From Nitrobacter sp. 62-23 (GTDB lineage Bacteria > Pseudomonadota > Alphaproteobacteria > Rhizobiales > Xanthobacteraceae): a DNA stretch of 64,000 nucleotides. The stretch's first letter is position 1; each line of letters begins with the position of its first letter. The notes under the pieces were generated by a model, which saw only the letters and a list, made by a program, of their open reading frames with translations, did no database searches and was not told where the DNA came from. Positions 40,263 through 50,491 of this stretch are shown here, in pieces. Made by a program: the position numbers and the translations under genes. The stretch covers positions 27,912 to 91,911 of the forward strand of contig NZ_MKSM01000128.1 in assembly GCF_001897285.1 (NCBI RefSeq), given 5' to 3'.

Positions 40263-41405
40263 ATGAACAGAACAGGAAGGCGTATCGTAATCGTAATTTC
40301 ATCGCTTGGTGGTGGCGGCGCTGAAAGGGTTGTTTCGGATCTTTGCCAATACCTAGCTGACGATAATCGTTCCGTTACGCTCCTGACCCTTAGCGGCAAG
40401 GATCCAGATGCCTATAAGCTGCATCCTGGCGTGGTCCGCGAGCGGATGGAAATAAGACGGGACGCTTACTCAAGCTTTCAGTCGATCAAGTTCACCTGTC
40501 ACCAGATCATCTCGATTCGTCGGAAAATCCTGTCGTTAAATCCAGACGTTGTTCTAAGCTTTATCGATCAAGCGAACATCAGAACAATAATGTCCATGAT
40601 TGGTTCTGGCATTCCGGTGGTGATTTCTGAAAGAATTCATCCAGGCCTACATCGCATCCCCAAGGGCTGGGATGTTCTTCGCAAGTGTTTTTATAGGTTC
40701 GCGTCGGCCACTGTTGTTCAGACTGAAGAAATTGCGGAGTGGTTTAGGCACTCGATTCGGACGCGGAAGTTAGTTGTTATTCCGAACGCTGTACGCTGTG
40801 ATGACTTCCCTGTGGTCGCTCAAAGTTCTGGCCGTACAATCCTTTCTGTTGGAAGGCTTACACATCAAAAGGGATTTGATATTTTATTGCGCGCGTTCGC
40901 GAAAAGCGGCGCGAGAGAGTCTGGTTGGCGTGTTGTCCTGTTGGGGGAAGGGCCGGATCGGCAAGCGCTAACACAACTAGCTGCGGATCTCGACATTTCG
41001 AGTTCTGTCGAAATGCCCGGCTATGTCTCGGATGTTCCCCGATGGATGGCGGAAGCTGGTATTTTTGCTTTTCCGTCTCGGTTTGAGGGATTTCCAAACG
41101 CGTTACTGGAAGCGATGCAAAGCGGTCTGGCGTGCGTAAGCGCGGATTGTCCAAGCGGGCCAAGGGTTCTTATTGATGATGGATGCAACGGTCTTCTCGT
41201 TCCGGTCAACGATGTGGACGCTCTTGCGCGATCAATACAGTCACTATCAAAAAACGAATTGATGAGGATTCGTCTCGGCAGAGAAGCCGCAAAGGTGAGA
41301 GACCGATTTTCTCCAGCCCATATTTATAAGCTTTGGGCGGCAACGCTTGATTCCGCGATGCATCCAATGTCGCTCGCCAAGGACAACATTACTAGGGGTG
41401 TGTGA
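40263..41405 (+). CDS. glycosyltransferase family 4
   Basis: RIVIVISSLGGGGAERVVSDLCQYLADDNRSVTLLTL...SVGRLTHQKGFDILLRAFAKS...FAFPSRFEGFPNALLEAMQSGLACVSADCPSGP. Confidence 0.93.
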   Translation: MNRTGRRIVIVISSLGGGGAERVVSDLCQYLADDNRSVTLLTLSGKDPDAYKLHPGVVRERMEIRRDAYSSFQSIKFTCHQIISIRRKILSLNPDVVLSFIDQANIRTIMSMIGSGIPVVISERIHPGLHRIPKGWDVLRKCFYRFASATVVQTEEIAEWFRHSIRTRKLVVIPNAVRCDDFPVVAQSSGRTILSVGRLTHQKGFDILLRAFAKSGARESGWRVVLLGEGPDRQALTQLAADLDISSSVEMPGYVSDVPRWMAEAGIFAFPSRFEGFPNALLEAMQSGLACVSADCPSGPRVLIDDGCNGLLVPVNDVDALARSIQSLSKNELMRIRLGREAAKVRDRFSPAHIYKLWAATLDSAMHPMSLAKDNITRGV

Positions 41406-41636
41406 ACGCACAAAAGGGAATGTTCTCAAAATTCATCGAGGCCTCCGCGTCATGCTGAATAACTTCAGTCGATGGAGGTGCGTCACCAGCATATTGTCGG
41501 CTGCGAGGGAGCGGGACCGCCTCCCCATCAACGGCCAACAACGCGACGGTACCTCAACGAGCTGACGTGCTCCCCGAAACTAGGTCAGCCAGCGCTGGAT
41601 ATCGGCGCCTTGTTGCCGATCGTGCTATGCGGCTAA

Positions 41637-41716
41637 ACATCGTTATAGTCTCTACGCCAATCCTCCAGCTTCACCCGCGCGTCGTCAGGGCTCATGAACC
41701 AGTGCGTGTTCAAACA
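41637..41716 (-). mobile_element. IS3-family OrfB C-terminal fragment
   Basis: Reverse frame LNTHWFMSPDDARVKLEDWRRDYNDV, typical of the IS3 OrfB C-terminus. Confidence 0.7.
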
Positions 41717-41786
41717 TTCAGCACAGAGCCGGCTCGGGAAACCTGGACAGGTCTGATAAGTGGAGTTTCTGCCTGAAGGCGGCATG

Positions 41787-42113
41787 ATGGCCGCGACAGG
41801 AGAACCCCTGGCGAAGCGACCGCGACGGAACCACACGCCGGTCTTCAAGACGAAGGTGGCCCTTTCAGCCGTCAGGGACGAAAAGACGATCGTCGAGCTG
41901 GCACAGCAGTTCGACGTGCACCCGAACCAGATCACGCAATGGCGCAATCAGCTTCTCGACGGTGCTGCGAGCGTCTTCGACGGTGAGGCGAAAGCCGCAA
42001 CGCCTACCGCGCCGGTCGACGTGAAGACGCTGCATGCGAAGATTGGGGAGCTGACGCTGGAGAATGATTTTTTGTCCGGCGCGCTCGGGAAGGCCGGCCT
42101 TCTGAGTTCATGA
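41787..42113 (+). mobile_element. IS3-family transposase OrfA (OrfB missing)
   Basis: KRPRRNHTPVFKTKVALSAVRDEKTIVELAQQFDVHPNQITQWRNQLLDGAASVF...KIGELTLENDFLSGALGKAGLL. Confidence 0.88.
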
Positions 42114-42331
42114 TAATCGTCCCATCGCTGATTCAAGCTAAAGCACGATCGTGTCTTTCCGCGAAGAAGGGCTGGACGATGCGCTATCTGCGTTTGGTTA
42201 CAGGAACAGCTTAGAAACATCCGTTGATGGCTCTTTGTTTGCCTCACACTTGAGCAGCCTTCCTCCATAGACCGCCAGCTTGCTCAAATGTACAAGACGA
42301 GTAATATCCTTTAACACGACCGTCAGAGCCC

Positions 42332-44383
42332 ATGAAATACCGCCCAGATATTGATGGACTGAGGTCTATTGCCGTTCTTTCTGTTCTTTTATTTCATCTC
42401 GGAACCACCTGGCTCCCCGGCGGCTTCATCGGCGTCGACGTGTTTTTCGTCATCTCCGGCTATTTGATCACAAAGAACTTGACAGAGCAGATCGAGCGCG
42501 GCGGCCTATCTCTGATTGATTTCTACGATCGGCGTATTCGTCGCATCGCGCCGGCTGCTCTCACTGTCCTGGTCGTAACGCTCCTCGCGGGTTATTTCCT
42601 GCTGATGCCGGGAGACTACGCGTCGCTGGGAAAGAGCGCCGTCTATTCAGCTTTCGGCGCCGGGAACTTGTTCTTCTTTTGGCATACTGATTATTTCGAT
42701 CGGGAAGCGTCGCTACAGCCGCTCCTCCATATGTGGTCGCTTGGCGTCGAGGAGCAATTCTACGTCGCTTGGCCGGCAGTGCTGGCGCTCATTCTGCGGA
42801 TCGCGAAGCGCCGCCGCGGCCTTACGATCAGTATGATTGCAGTAATAAGTGCCATCAGTTTTTCTGTCTGCCTCCACGAGTTGAAGATCGATCCTAAGGC
42901 TGCATTTTACTTACCCTACAATCGGGCATGGGAGCTTGGCGTAGGCGCTCTCATTGTGTTTGTTCCGACGCTGCGATCCCGCGTCATGGCCGAAGTAGCG
43001 GGTCTGGCAGGCGTTCTTCTGATCGCATTTGGACTATTCACTCTTCGCCATAGCGATCCGTTTCCTGGGGTGAATGCGGTAGCACCGGTGCTTGGATCAG
43101 CATTGTTGGTTTGGCCAAGGTCCAAGAACTGGTCAGGACAAATTCTAGCGACTGCGCCCATGCGATGGCTGGGCCTGATCTCATACAGCCTGTACCTTTG
43201 GCACTGGCCTGTCATCGTACTGTTCGCGCATTGGGGGAATTCGGCCGCGCCGACGGCGGTCGAAGCGGCATCTTTGACCGTGCTATCGGTTGGCCTAGCC
43301 TGGGTGTCCTGGCGTTTCATTGAACAACCATTCCGCCGAAGCGGGAGTCCGATCATCTCAATACCAGTCGGGATAACAGCCGCTGGTACTACCGCCGCCC
43401 TCGCATTCATCGTCATCGCCTATCAGGGATTTGGACGTAGAATTGGCTCCGACATGACAGCGCTGAGCAGCCTCGACGTGATGTGGCAATGGCACTGTCC
43501 ACGCGTAAAGCAAATACAGGGACTTGACCGGCCCTATTGTGAGTTCGGCGCACCATGGGGCAAATCAACGGTGAAGGCGATCGTATGGGGTGACAGTCAT
43601 GCCGAACACATGGCGCCGATCATCGAAAGCGCGGCCGAATTTCAGAACGCATCTTTTCTGCTGTATCTGGAATGCCCGGCAGCTCTTGGCGGACACGCGC
43701 AACGCATATGGACCGAGGTTCCAGGGTACGTCCAGCGTTGCACGGATATGCGGCAACGCGCGATCAAGACATTAACCGCGGATCAGTCGATCAACCTAGT
43801 TATTCTTGCGGCGTCATGGTCAGCGCTAGGTAATGTCGTTTCTCAGGACGGAACTCTCAAAGGACATCCCGGCCCTTATGACATCATCGGAGAGGGAGTG
43901 CGGAGCCTGATCGAAGCAACAGCCGCGCCAGGCCGGCGCTTCATTCTCATAGCAGACGTGCCACAGTTGCATTCAGACCCTGTTCCTTGCGCGACGTCGA
44001 ATTACAATCATCTACTTCGACGCCACTGCCGACGATCCGATGAAACGGTCTCTACGTCTGATTTCAGATCGTTCCAAGGCAGAATTTATGACATATTCCA
44101 GAATATAGCGGCGAGGCGCAACGATACCGATGCGGTTCTTCCAGGCGACGCTCTATGCACCGGTAAATGGTGCGACACCGAACTCAACGGCGAATTCCTC
44201 TACCGCGACGCCAGCCACATCCGGCGCAATCTGTTGCCGGCAACGCGACGGCTTTACGCCAAGAAGATTGGCCTAGAGAAGGCCATCACCTCGTCAATTC
44301 AAACCCTACAAGCCTCTGCTACCGATTACATCGACCACGCTGGTCAGCCGCGCTCTGCTCATGATACCAAGCTGAATAGATGA
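42332..44383 (+). CDS. acyltransferase 3/SGNH-type O-acetyltransferase (OafA-like)
   Basis: MKYRPDIDGLRSIAVLSVLLFHLGTTWLPGGFIGVDVFFVISGYLITKNL; C-terminal SGNH-like KAIVWGDSHAEHMAPII. Confidence 0.94.
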   Translation: MKYRPDIDGLRSIAVLSVLLFHLGTTWLPGGFIGVDVFFVISGYLITKNLTEQIERGGLSLIDFYDRRIRRIAPAALTVLVVTLLAGYFLLMPGDYASLGKSAVYSAFGAGNLFFFWHTDYFDREASLQPLLHMWSLGVEEQFYVAWPAVLALILRIAKRRRGLTISMIAVISAISFSVCLHELKIDPKAAFYLPYNRAWELGVGALIVFVPTLRSRVMAEVAGLAGVLLIAFGLFTLRHSDPFPGVNAVAPVLGSALLVWPRSKNWSGQILATAPMRWLGLISYSLYLWHWPVIVLFAHWGNSAAPTAVEAASLTVLSVGLAWVSWRFIEQPFRRSGSPIISIPVGITAAGTTAALAFIVIAYQGFGRRIGSDMTALSSLDVMWQWHCPRVKQIQGLDRPYCEFGAPWGKSTVKAIVWGDSHAEHMAPIIESAAEFQNASFLLYLECPAALGGHAQRIWTEVPGYVQRCTDMRQRAIKTLTADQSINLVILAASWSALGNVVSQDGTLKGHPGPYDIIGEGVRSLIEATAAPGRRFILIADVPQLHSDPVPCATSNYNHLLRRHCRRSDETVSTSDFRSFQGRIYDIFQNIAARRNDTDAVLPGDALCTGKWCDTELNGEFLYRDASHIRRNLLPATRRLYAKKIGLEKAITSSIQTLQASATDYIDHAGQPRSAHDTKLNR

Positions 44384-44525
44384 GTTTCGATAAGCGCCAG
44401 CGAAGCAACGACCTTGAGTATAGATAAATCAATGCATTGGCAATGCCGATCAACATCCAGAGCCAGCGCCAATAACATTGATTGCCATCGGGCGCGCTCT
44501 CACGATTACCTTGTGGCGCACGCAC

Positions 44526-45641
44526 TCAACTGTCTGCACAATTCTGCAGCTCCTCATAGACGTTCAGCGTGGCGGAGATCACTTTCTCATCGCAAAACTC
44601 ATCGAGAACGCGTTGCCGCCCGTTCGCCCCCATCGCCAGCCGCAGCGCGGGCTTCTCAATCAGGCGAGAGATGGCCGCCGCCAACTCCGCTCCGTTCCGG
44701 GCAGGCACCAAAATGCCGGTGTCGCCGTTCCGCACGACGTCCCTGCAACCAGGAACGTCAGTTGACACGCACGGAATGCCTGAGGCCATCGCCTCAAGAA
44801 TAGCTTTTGGCAACCCCTCACGGTAAGACGGGAGGCAAAAGATATCGGCATGCGCGAGAGTGGCAGCCATATCTTGCCGATGCCCCCACCATTCTATAAC
44901 GCCTTCACTGATCCAGGCGTCGACCTCGTCCACTGACACCCCTGCCGGATTATCCGTGTCGATCATTCCCACCAGCACAAACCTCGCCCCGGTGTCTCGC
45001 AGCATGCGAGCAGCTTCCACATATTCTCCGACGCCTTTGTCCCACAAAAGACGGGTGGCCATCATGACAACGAGGCGGTCATTCTCACGGAAAGAGGGAC
45101 TAAACTTCGTTGTGTCAACGCCTGCCCCGGCTATCAGCCGTTGACGGTTGGGGCACAATCCAAACGACGAAAGCTGCCTGGCGTCATCCGGATTTTGTAC
45201 AATCACCAGTCCGCGCGACAGCACGTGGGGGAGCACCCTGCTGACTACCTTGCGAACCCACGGCCTGCGCCCCTCCTCCGTGAACAGGAAGCCCATTCCC
45301 GTGATCGCGGAGACCACGCGCCTTATGCCGCATAGGTGCGCCGCCAGGCCGCCTACCACGACAGCACGTAGTGCGACATGATGCAGGATATCCGGCTTTT
45401 CCTTGCGGTAAATACGGGTAAGCGAAACTGCTTCGCCCAATATCCCGAGTGGGTTCATGCCCCGCCGATTGGTTTTGAAGGGCACAACGTGAATGCCATA
45501 CTGCTCGATTTCAGAACGATGACTCGACACGCGTGTGACAAGCACCACTTCGTATCCCCTTCGCACAGCCTCAACAGCCAAAGCGAGGCGATGCGACACG
45601 AAGTACCAATCTTCGGTGACTAAAAACAGCAGTTTAGCCAA
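44526..45641 (-). CDS. glycosyltransferase family 4
   Basis: KLLFLVTEDWYFVSHRLALAVEAVRRGYEVVLVTRV...SYREGLPKAILEAMASGIPCVSTDVPGCRDVV. TTG start inferred, overlapping the asnB stop. Confidence 0.9.
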   Translation of the reverse strand: MAKLLFLVTEDWYFVSHRLALAVEAVRRGYEVVLVTRVSSHRSEIEQYGIHVVPFKTNRRGMNPLGILGEAVSLTRIYRKEKPDILHHVALRAVVVGGLAAHLCGIRRVVSAITGMGFLFTEEGRRPWVRKVVSRVLPHVLSRGLVIVQNPDDARQLSSFGLCPNRQRLIAGAGVDTTKFSPSFRENDRLVVMMATRLLWDKGVGEYVEAARMLRDTGARFVLVGMIDTDNPAGVSVDEVDAWISEGVIEWWGHRQDMAATLAHADIFCLPSYREGLPKAILEAMASGIPCVSTDVPGCRDVVRNGDTGILVPARNGAELAAAISRLIEKPALRLAMGANGRQRVLDEFCDEKVISATLNVYEELQNCADS

Positions 45642-47604
45642 GCTGAGAGTCCCGCCACGCCTGGAACATGAGGACATCCCAAAGGTGATATGCCCAATTG
45701 CGCTGGCCACTCACGTGCTCACGCCACTTCTGCTGGACGCTAGACGCATTGAAGTATCCTTCGCGCTGGAGGCGCTCTTCGCTCAGAAGGTCTTCGGCCC
45801 ATTTCTTGAGCGGGCCGCGTAACCATTTGTCGAGTGGAACGCCAAATCCCATCTTAGGACGCTCGATGAGAGATCTCGGCACGTACTTATACAATACTTT
45901 TTTCAGAACCCATTTGCCTTCGCCATCGCGCAATTTCATCTCTTGTGGCAACCGCCAGGCGAACTCGATTAATCTATGGTCCAGAAAGGGAACTCGTGTT
46001 TCAAGACTGACGCTCATCGCCGCCCGGTCGACCTTGGTTAGGATGTCATCAGGCAGGTAGCTCACCATATCGAGCGCCATCATTCGCTCGACCGCCGTCA
46101 AGCCAGCCAAGCTCGGGGCCATGCCGGTCAGTTGTGTGGCCGGCTCTATTGCGCCTAACACCAGGGACTGAGGGTCACTCCAATGCGAGACCAGCCCCAT
46201 GTACAGGGCATCAACTGAGGAACACGCCAGGACGCCGGCGGCCTTGTGAATTTTGTCCCCAAAGCGCCCGGCCGCGCGATTCTTGAGCCCAGGCAGGAAA
46301 CGCGCAACTTGATCCCAGTGTTCGGGCCGGATCATCCGTATCCCAGCCGCCCCAATGCCCCGAATTGGCCCGGGCAGCAAAGAGAGCCTCTTCCAGGCCG
46401 AAGAGGCCGCCAGGTATCGCGTGTAGCCGCAAAAGATCTCGTCACCACCATCACCGGACAGGGACACCGCGACGTGCTGACGGGCCAGCCTTGACACCAA
46501 AAAGGTTGGTATTTGCGACGAATCCGAGAATGGTTCGTCGTAGATGGTCGGCAGTTGGGGAATAACCGCCATCGCTTCTTCCGGCCTGACATATAGTTCC
46601 GTGTGATCTGTACCCAGGTGAGAGGCTACCTCGCGGGCATGAACCGCTTCGTCATAGCCGCGCTCGTCAAATCCAATCGTGAACGTTTTGACGGGCCGCG
46701 ACGCCTGAGCTTGCATCAGGGCGACCACCGTTGAGGAATCAACGCCACCGGACAAGAACGCGCCGAGCGGAACGTCGGCAATCATCTGTCCCCTAACAAC
46801 CTGTCTCAGCAGTCCTTCGAGTTCATCGGCGATCTGGTCCGGAGTACCCTGATGTAAATCGCCGCGCGCAGTTTCGGCCACATGCGCCAGCGACCAATAC
46901 TGACGAGGCTGGGGGCGATTAGCGTATTCACCCAGGCTGACTGTCAGCAGGCATCCGGGCGGCAACTTGAGAATATCCAGATAGATCGAATAGGGCGCCG
47001 GTATATAGTTGTGGCGCATCAGCAGACTAATTGCGTCCCTATTTATTGCACCATCGAACTGAGGATGCTGTTTCAGAGCTTTCAGTTCGGACCCGAAAAT
47101 AAAACTGGTCCGCGGCCCATTGCCTTGCCAGCCGTAGTATAGCGGTTTCTCGCCCAGCCGATCGCGCGCCAGAGTCAGGGTGCGATCCTGACGATCCCAT
47201 AGGGCAAAGGCAAACATCCCCACGCAGCGTTCAAGGGTTGCCTCGATTCCCCAGGCATCGAATCCGGCAAGTATTGTCTCCGTGTCTGAATGGCCCCGCC
47301 AGTTGGGAGCCCGTCCACAACCATCCAGCGCTTCCCTCATCGACTTGTGATTGTAGACTTCGCCATTGTAAACGATGACATAGCGTCCCGACGCAGAGCG
47401 CATCGGCTGATGGCCTGCTGGCGAAAGATCGATGATTGAAAGACGCCGGTGAACCAGTCCGACAGCCGCTGAATCATCGATCCAAAAACCAAAATCATCG
47501 GGCCCCCGAGACCTGATGACGGCAGCCATTTGCGTGAGACCTGCCTCGGCCTGCCCGGCACTCGGCCATACACTACGTCCCAGGTAGCCTGCGATTCCAC
47601 ACAT
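45634..47604 (-). CDS. asnB: asparagine synthase (glutamine-hydrolyzing)-like amidotransferase
   Basis: MCGIAGYLGRSVWP...RGPDDFGFW...YNGEVYNH; FLSGGVDSSTVVALM; LDMVSYLPDDILTKVDRAAMSVSLETRVPFLDHRL. Confidence 0.93.
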   Translation of the reverse strand: MCGIAGYLGRSVWPSAGQAEAGLTQMAAVIRSRGPDDFGFWIDDSAAVGLVHRRLSIIDLSPAGHQPMRSASGRYVIVYNGEVYNHKSMREALDGCGRAPNWRGHSDTETILAGFDAWGIEATLERCVGMFAFALWDRQDRTLTLARDRLGEKPLYYGWQGNGPRTSFIFGSELKALKQHPQFDGAINRDAISLLMRHNYIPAPYSIYLDILKLPPGCLLTVSLGEYANRPQPRQYWSLAHVAETARGDLHQGTPDQIADELEGLLRQVVRGQMIADVPLGAFLSGGVDSSTVVALMQAQASRPVKTFTIGFDERGYDEAVHAREVASHLGTDHTELYVRPEEAMAVIPQLPTIYDEPFSDSSQIPTFLVSRLARQHVAVSLSGDGGDEIFCGYTRYLAASSAWKRLSLLPGPIRGIGAAGIRMIRPEHWDQVARFLPGLKNRAAGRFGDKIHKAAGVLACSSVDALYMGLVSHWSDPQSLVLGAIEPATQLTGMAPSLAGLTAVERMMALDMVSYLPDDILTKVDRAAMSVSLETRVPFLDHRLIEFAWRLPQEMKLRDGEGKWVLKKVLYKYVPRSLIERPKMGFGVPLDKWLRGPLKKWAEDLLSEERLQREGYFNASSVQQKWREHVSGQRNWAYHLWDVLMFQAWRDSQLG

Positions 47605-49014
47605 TCAGGATCTTCTTGTCAGTCGGGGGTTCGATTTATCGGCGCAGCCTCCGGAAGCGGCCGGGTCTTTCCAAAACCCAAGACGCTGAACCAGATCGAC
47701 CCACCCTATCGCGGCGAGGGCAAAGAAAACCGGCAGCATGAATACGCGTTGGCGCGTGCTCCACTCTCCATAGAAGATAACGTAGGCTCCCAAGCAAGCC
47801 CCAAGCACCAACCCGACAAAAGCCGCAGGAAAGCTCGGATTCCGCAGCGCCTGCACGATCGCCCAAAAAATCCCGGGCAAGCAGATAATCCAGAGCACGA
47901 TACCAAGATAGTACAGTTCGATGCCGTTTCGAAAATTCAGCCCCTCAGTGATGATCACCCATGGGTAGGGGGCGAATAGCGTACGGCTGGCAGCCGTTGC
48001 CGAGGCCTTTAGCGGAGATTCGGACAGGCGGGTGTACCAATCGACCACCGTGTCATCAATGGCCGACGATGCCATGTCGGCTCTCCGGGACACCGACAGC
48101 GTCTCAACTTGGCCGAAGAGGATTGCTTTGAGCGCAACGACCGGGCGCTCGAGGACTGAACCAACACCTTCGACAGGCAGACTGTTAAGTGTACTGAAAA
48201 GAGATAGGCCGTACAGACATGCGACCAAAAGACTCCCCGATGTGAGAATACGGCGCCTTACCAACAACGCCGGTAGCAGTACAAGAATGGCCAAAAGCAC
48301 TGCCATTAGGCCCAGGAAGCGGACAGATCCCAGGATTCCAAGCGCGCTCCCGAGGAGAAGCACCAACATAAACCGCGGTTTTCGCAGGATGACCAATGCC
48401 GCCCAAATAGCGATAAGTACGCACCAACAGGCAAGCGTGTCCTTCAGCAGCCACGCACCATTCACGGCCGCCGACGGGTCAATCAGAGCAACGGTGCCAC
48501 CCAGAGCTGCGATCCTCGTTGTCGAGCCCAGTTCGCGGGCAATTCCAAAGGACACAGCGGGAAAGAGGGCCGCCAGGGCAGCATTCGAATACGTCGCCCA
48601 AACCGGCCAATGGGGTGTGATATGCGCCCAAACTGCAAGATAAGCGGCATACAGCCATTCATGTGTTCCGAAGACCGAGGAATAGGGTAAGTACGCGTCT
48701 AGTGACCAATGATCCTGACCAAAGATTTTCGTCAGCCCATCGAGCCTATAGAGCTGAGAATTGACAGCTTCGCCATGCCAGTGGGCAGTTAAAGCTTCCG
48801 CATTGAGCTGATACTTGACCGCGTCCAGCGGTGTATCAAGCCATTGCGGGGTTTGCCGAATGAGCCAAATCTTGAGACAGGCCATGAAAAGGCCCGCCAA
48901 TACGAACTGGGCTGAGACCTTGCGATCGCCAGGTTCGGCCAAGACAGTCGCGCACAGGGCCGATAGCACAAAGCAGAGCGTAAAGACCCCTATCGCTCCA
49001 AACGCGCTATCCAC
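47605..49014 (-). CDS. polytopic membrane protein, putative polysaccharide polymerase/glycosyltransferase
   Basis: About 10 or more hydrophobic segments, located between asnB and a glycosyltransferase in the polysaccharide cluster. Confidence 0.65.
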   Translation of the reverse strand: MDSAFGAIGVFTLCFVLSALCATVLAEPGDRKVSAQFVLAGLFMACLKIWLIRQTPQWLDTPLDAVKYQLNAEALTAHWHGEAVNSQLYRLDGLTKIFGQDHWSLDAYLPYSSVFGTHEWLYAAYLAVWAHITPHWPVWATYSNAALAALFPAVSFGIARELGSTTRIAALGGTVALIDPSAAVNGAWLLKDTLACWCVLIAIWAALVILRKPRFMLVLLLGSALGILGSVRFLGLMAVLLAILVLLPALLVRRRILTSGSLLVACLYGLSLFSTLNSLPVEGVGSVLERPVVALKAILFGQVETLSVSRRADMASSAIDDTVVDWYTRLSESPLKASATAASRTLFAPYPWVIITEGLNFRNGIELYYLGIVLWIICLPGIFWAIVQALRNPSFPAAFVGLVLGACLGAYVIFYGEWSTRQRVFMLPVFFALAAIGWVDLVQRLGFWKDPAASGGCADKSNPRLTRRS

Positions 49015-49028
49015 TCAAAGCACCATAA

Positions 49029-50198
49029 TCAGTTAGGGTGTTGTCCCGCGCCAACCTCACGATACAGCGCCTCATATGCGTCGATGCAGGCGCTCATCGA
49101 GAATCGTTCGCGTGTGCGTTGCCGGCCCGCCTCGCCCATTGCCGTCCGGCTGGAATTATCCGCCATTTTGAGCAGCGCCTCGCCCAGCGCGGCCGAGTCA
49201 TGCGGTGGAACAACATAACCCGTTTGTCCATCAACAACAGCCTCCGCGTTTCCACCTACGTCGGTCACCACCATTGGCAGACCCGCGGCCATACCTTCCA
49301 GGATGGCATTAGAGAAGCCTTCCTCGTGTGAGCAAAGAACCCCAATGTCAGCCATCCGGAGGAAGTCCGGAACATCCGAGCGCGCGCCCATAAGCCGGAT
49401 ATTCTCACGTAGCCCCTCCGCGTCGATTTGCGACTGCAACTGAGCGGCAATTCCGTCATCACGTCCAAGACAAAACAAAAACCAAGGATGCCTCAGCCTT
49501 GATTTGATCTGAGAAAATGCAACAATCAAATCGGCGTGTCCTTTATATGGAATAAGGTTGGCCACAATGACGAACACGGTGGCGTTGACTGCAATACCCA
49601 ATGCGCTGCGTGCGCTATCTCTGTCAAACGACTGCTCGTAGATTTCCGTATCAATGCCGTTATAGATCAGCCGCAGCTTTGCAGGATCGATTCCTTCATC
49701 GCGCAGCTCGGCGACGATGGCCTGCGAGTTGCCGCAGACCAGCGCCATCCACGGATGAAGGTAACGCTCAATACGCGCAAAAACCGGATGATCAAGTTGA
49801 TAGGCATTCAAGCTGCGCCGACTCATGATACGCGCGGGTACAAAGGACAGCATTGATGCGAGACCTCCGACAATATAAGCGGCCGGCAGAAAGAAGTGTA
49901 TGGCATGAGGTCTTCGCCGCCAAAGCATGAAAACTAGAACGAAAGCGGTGGCCAAAAGCCCAATACGGATCCTCAGTCGATCATTCCGGATCGCCGCCGC
50001 GACCCATTTGGGCAGCTCCACCCCATGTACGGGAACCTTTGCTTCTTTGAGGTTCGAGATCAAAGGCCCACTAGGCGATAGCGCAACGACCTCCGGCTCC
50101 CACCCGCGGTGCTTTAAGCGAACCGCGACCTGCGCAAGGTGTCGTTCAGCACCGCCCACATTCAGTGAGCCGATGACATAAAAAATACGAGGTTTCAC
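49029..50198 (-). CDS. glycosyltransferase family 4
   Basis: RIFYVIGSLNVGGAERHLAQVAVRLKHRGWEPEVVAL...VLCSHEEGFSNAILEGMAAGLPMVVTDVGGNAEAV. Confidence 0.93.
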   Translation of the reverse strand: MKPRIFYVIGSLNVGGAERHLAQVAVRLKHRGWEPEVVALSPSGPLISNLKEAKVPVHGVELPKWVAAAIRNDRLRIRIGLLATAFVLVFMLWRRRPHAIHFFLPAAYIVGGLASMLSFVPARIMSRRSLNAYQLDHPVFARIERYLHPWMALVCGNSQAIVAELRDEGIDPAKLRLIYNGIDTEIYEQSFDRDSARSALGIAVNATVFVIVANLIPYKGHADLIVAFSQIKSRLRHPWFLFCLGRDDGIAAQLQSQIDAEGLRENIRLMGARSDVPDFLRMADIGVLCSHEEGFSNAILEGMAAGLPMVVTDVGGNAEAVVDGQTGYVVPPHDSAALGEALLKMADNSSRTAMGEAGRQRTRERFSMSACIDAYEALYREVGAGQHPN

Positions 50199-50199
50199 C

Positions 50200-50491
50200 G
50201 TGCCCCCGCCACAACGGCAATGCCGTATGCGCGAGTCCTACCAAATTTCGAAACGACGTTTTCACCGCCGGCTATGGATAAACGGAATCTCAGTTCTCCC
50301 ACGCTAGGCGAGGACTTAAGTAGCCGCAACTGTAGCCGGTGCATCGATTGACTAAGACTCTCGTCGGAGCAATGGAAAACATAATCTTTGGTCCAAAAGA
50401 GAGCCTTCGGTCGGTCAGCCGCGCGCACCGGACAAACGACCTCTTCTCGACGAGATTCGATGCTATTAGGGTTCTCTTTTCGGTTATCCAT
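50200..50491 (-). pseudogene. Truncated, frameshifted copy of the Cys-motif methyltransferase at 37939-38949
   Basis: ESRREEVVCPVRAADRPKALFWTKDYVFHCSDES then, in another frame, LVNRCTGYSCGYLSPRLAWEN; parallels RREEVACPVCAANQPKALFWTRDYVFQCSDENFLVNRCTCCGCGYLSPRPARE. Confidence 0.85.
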
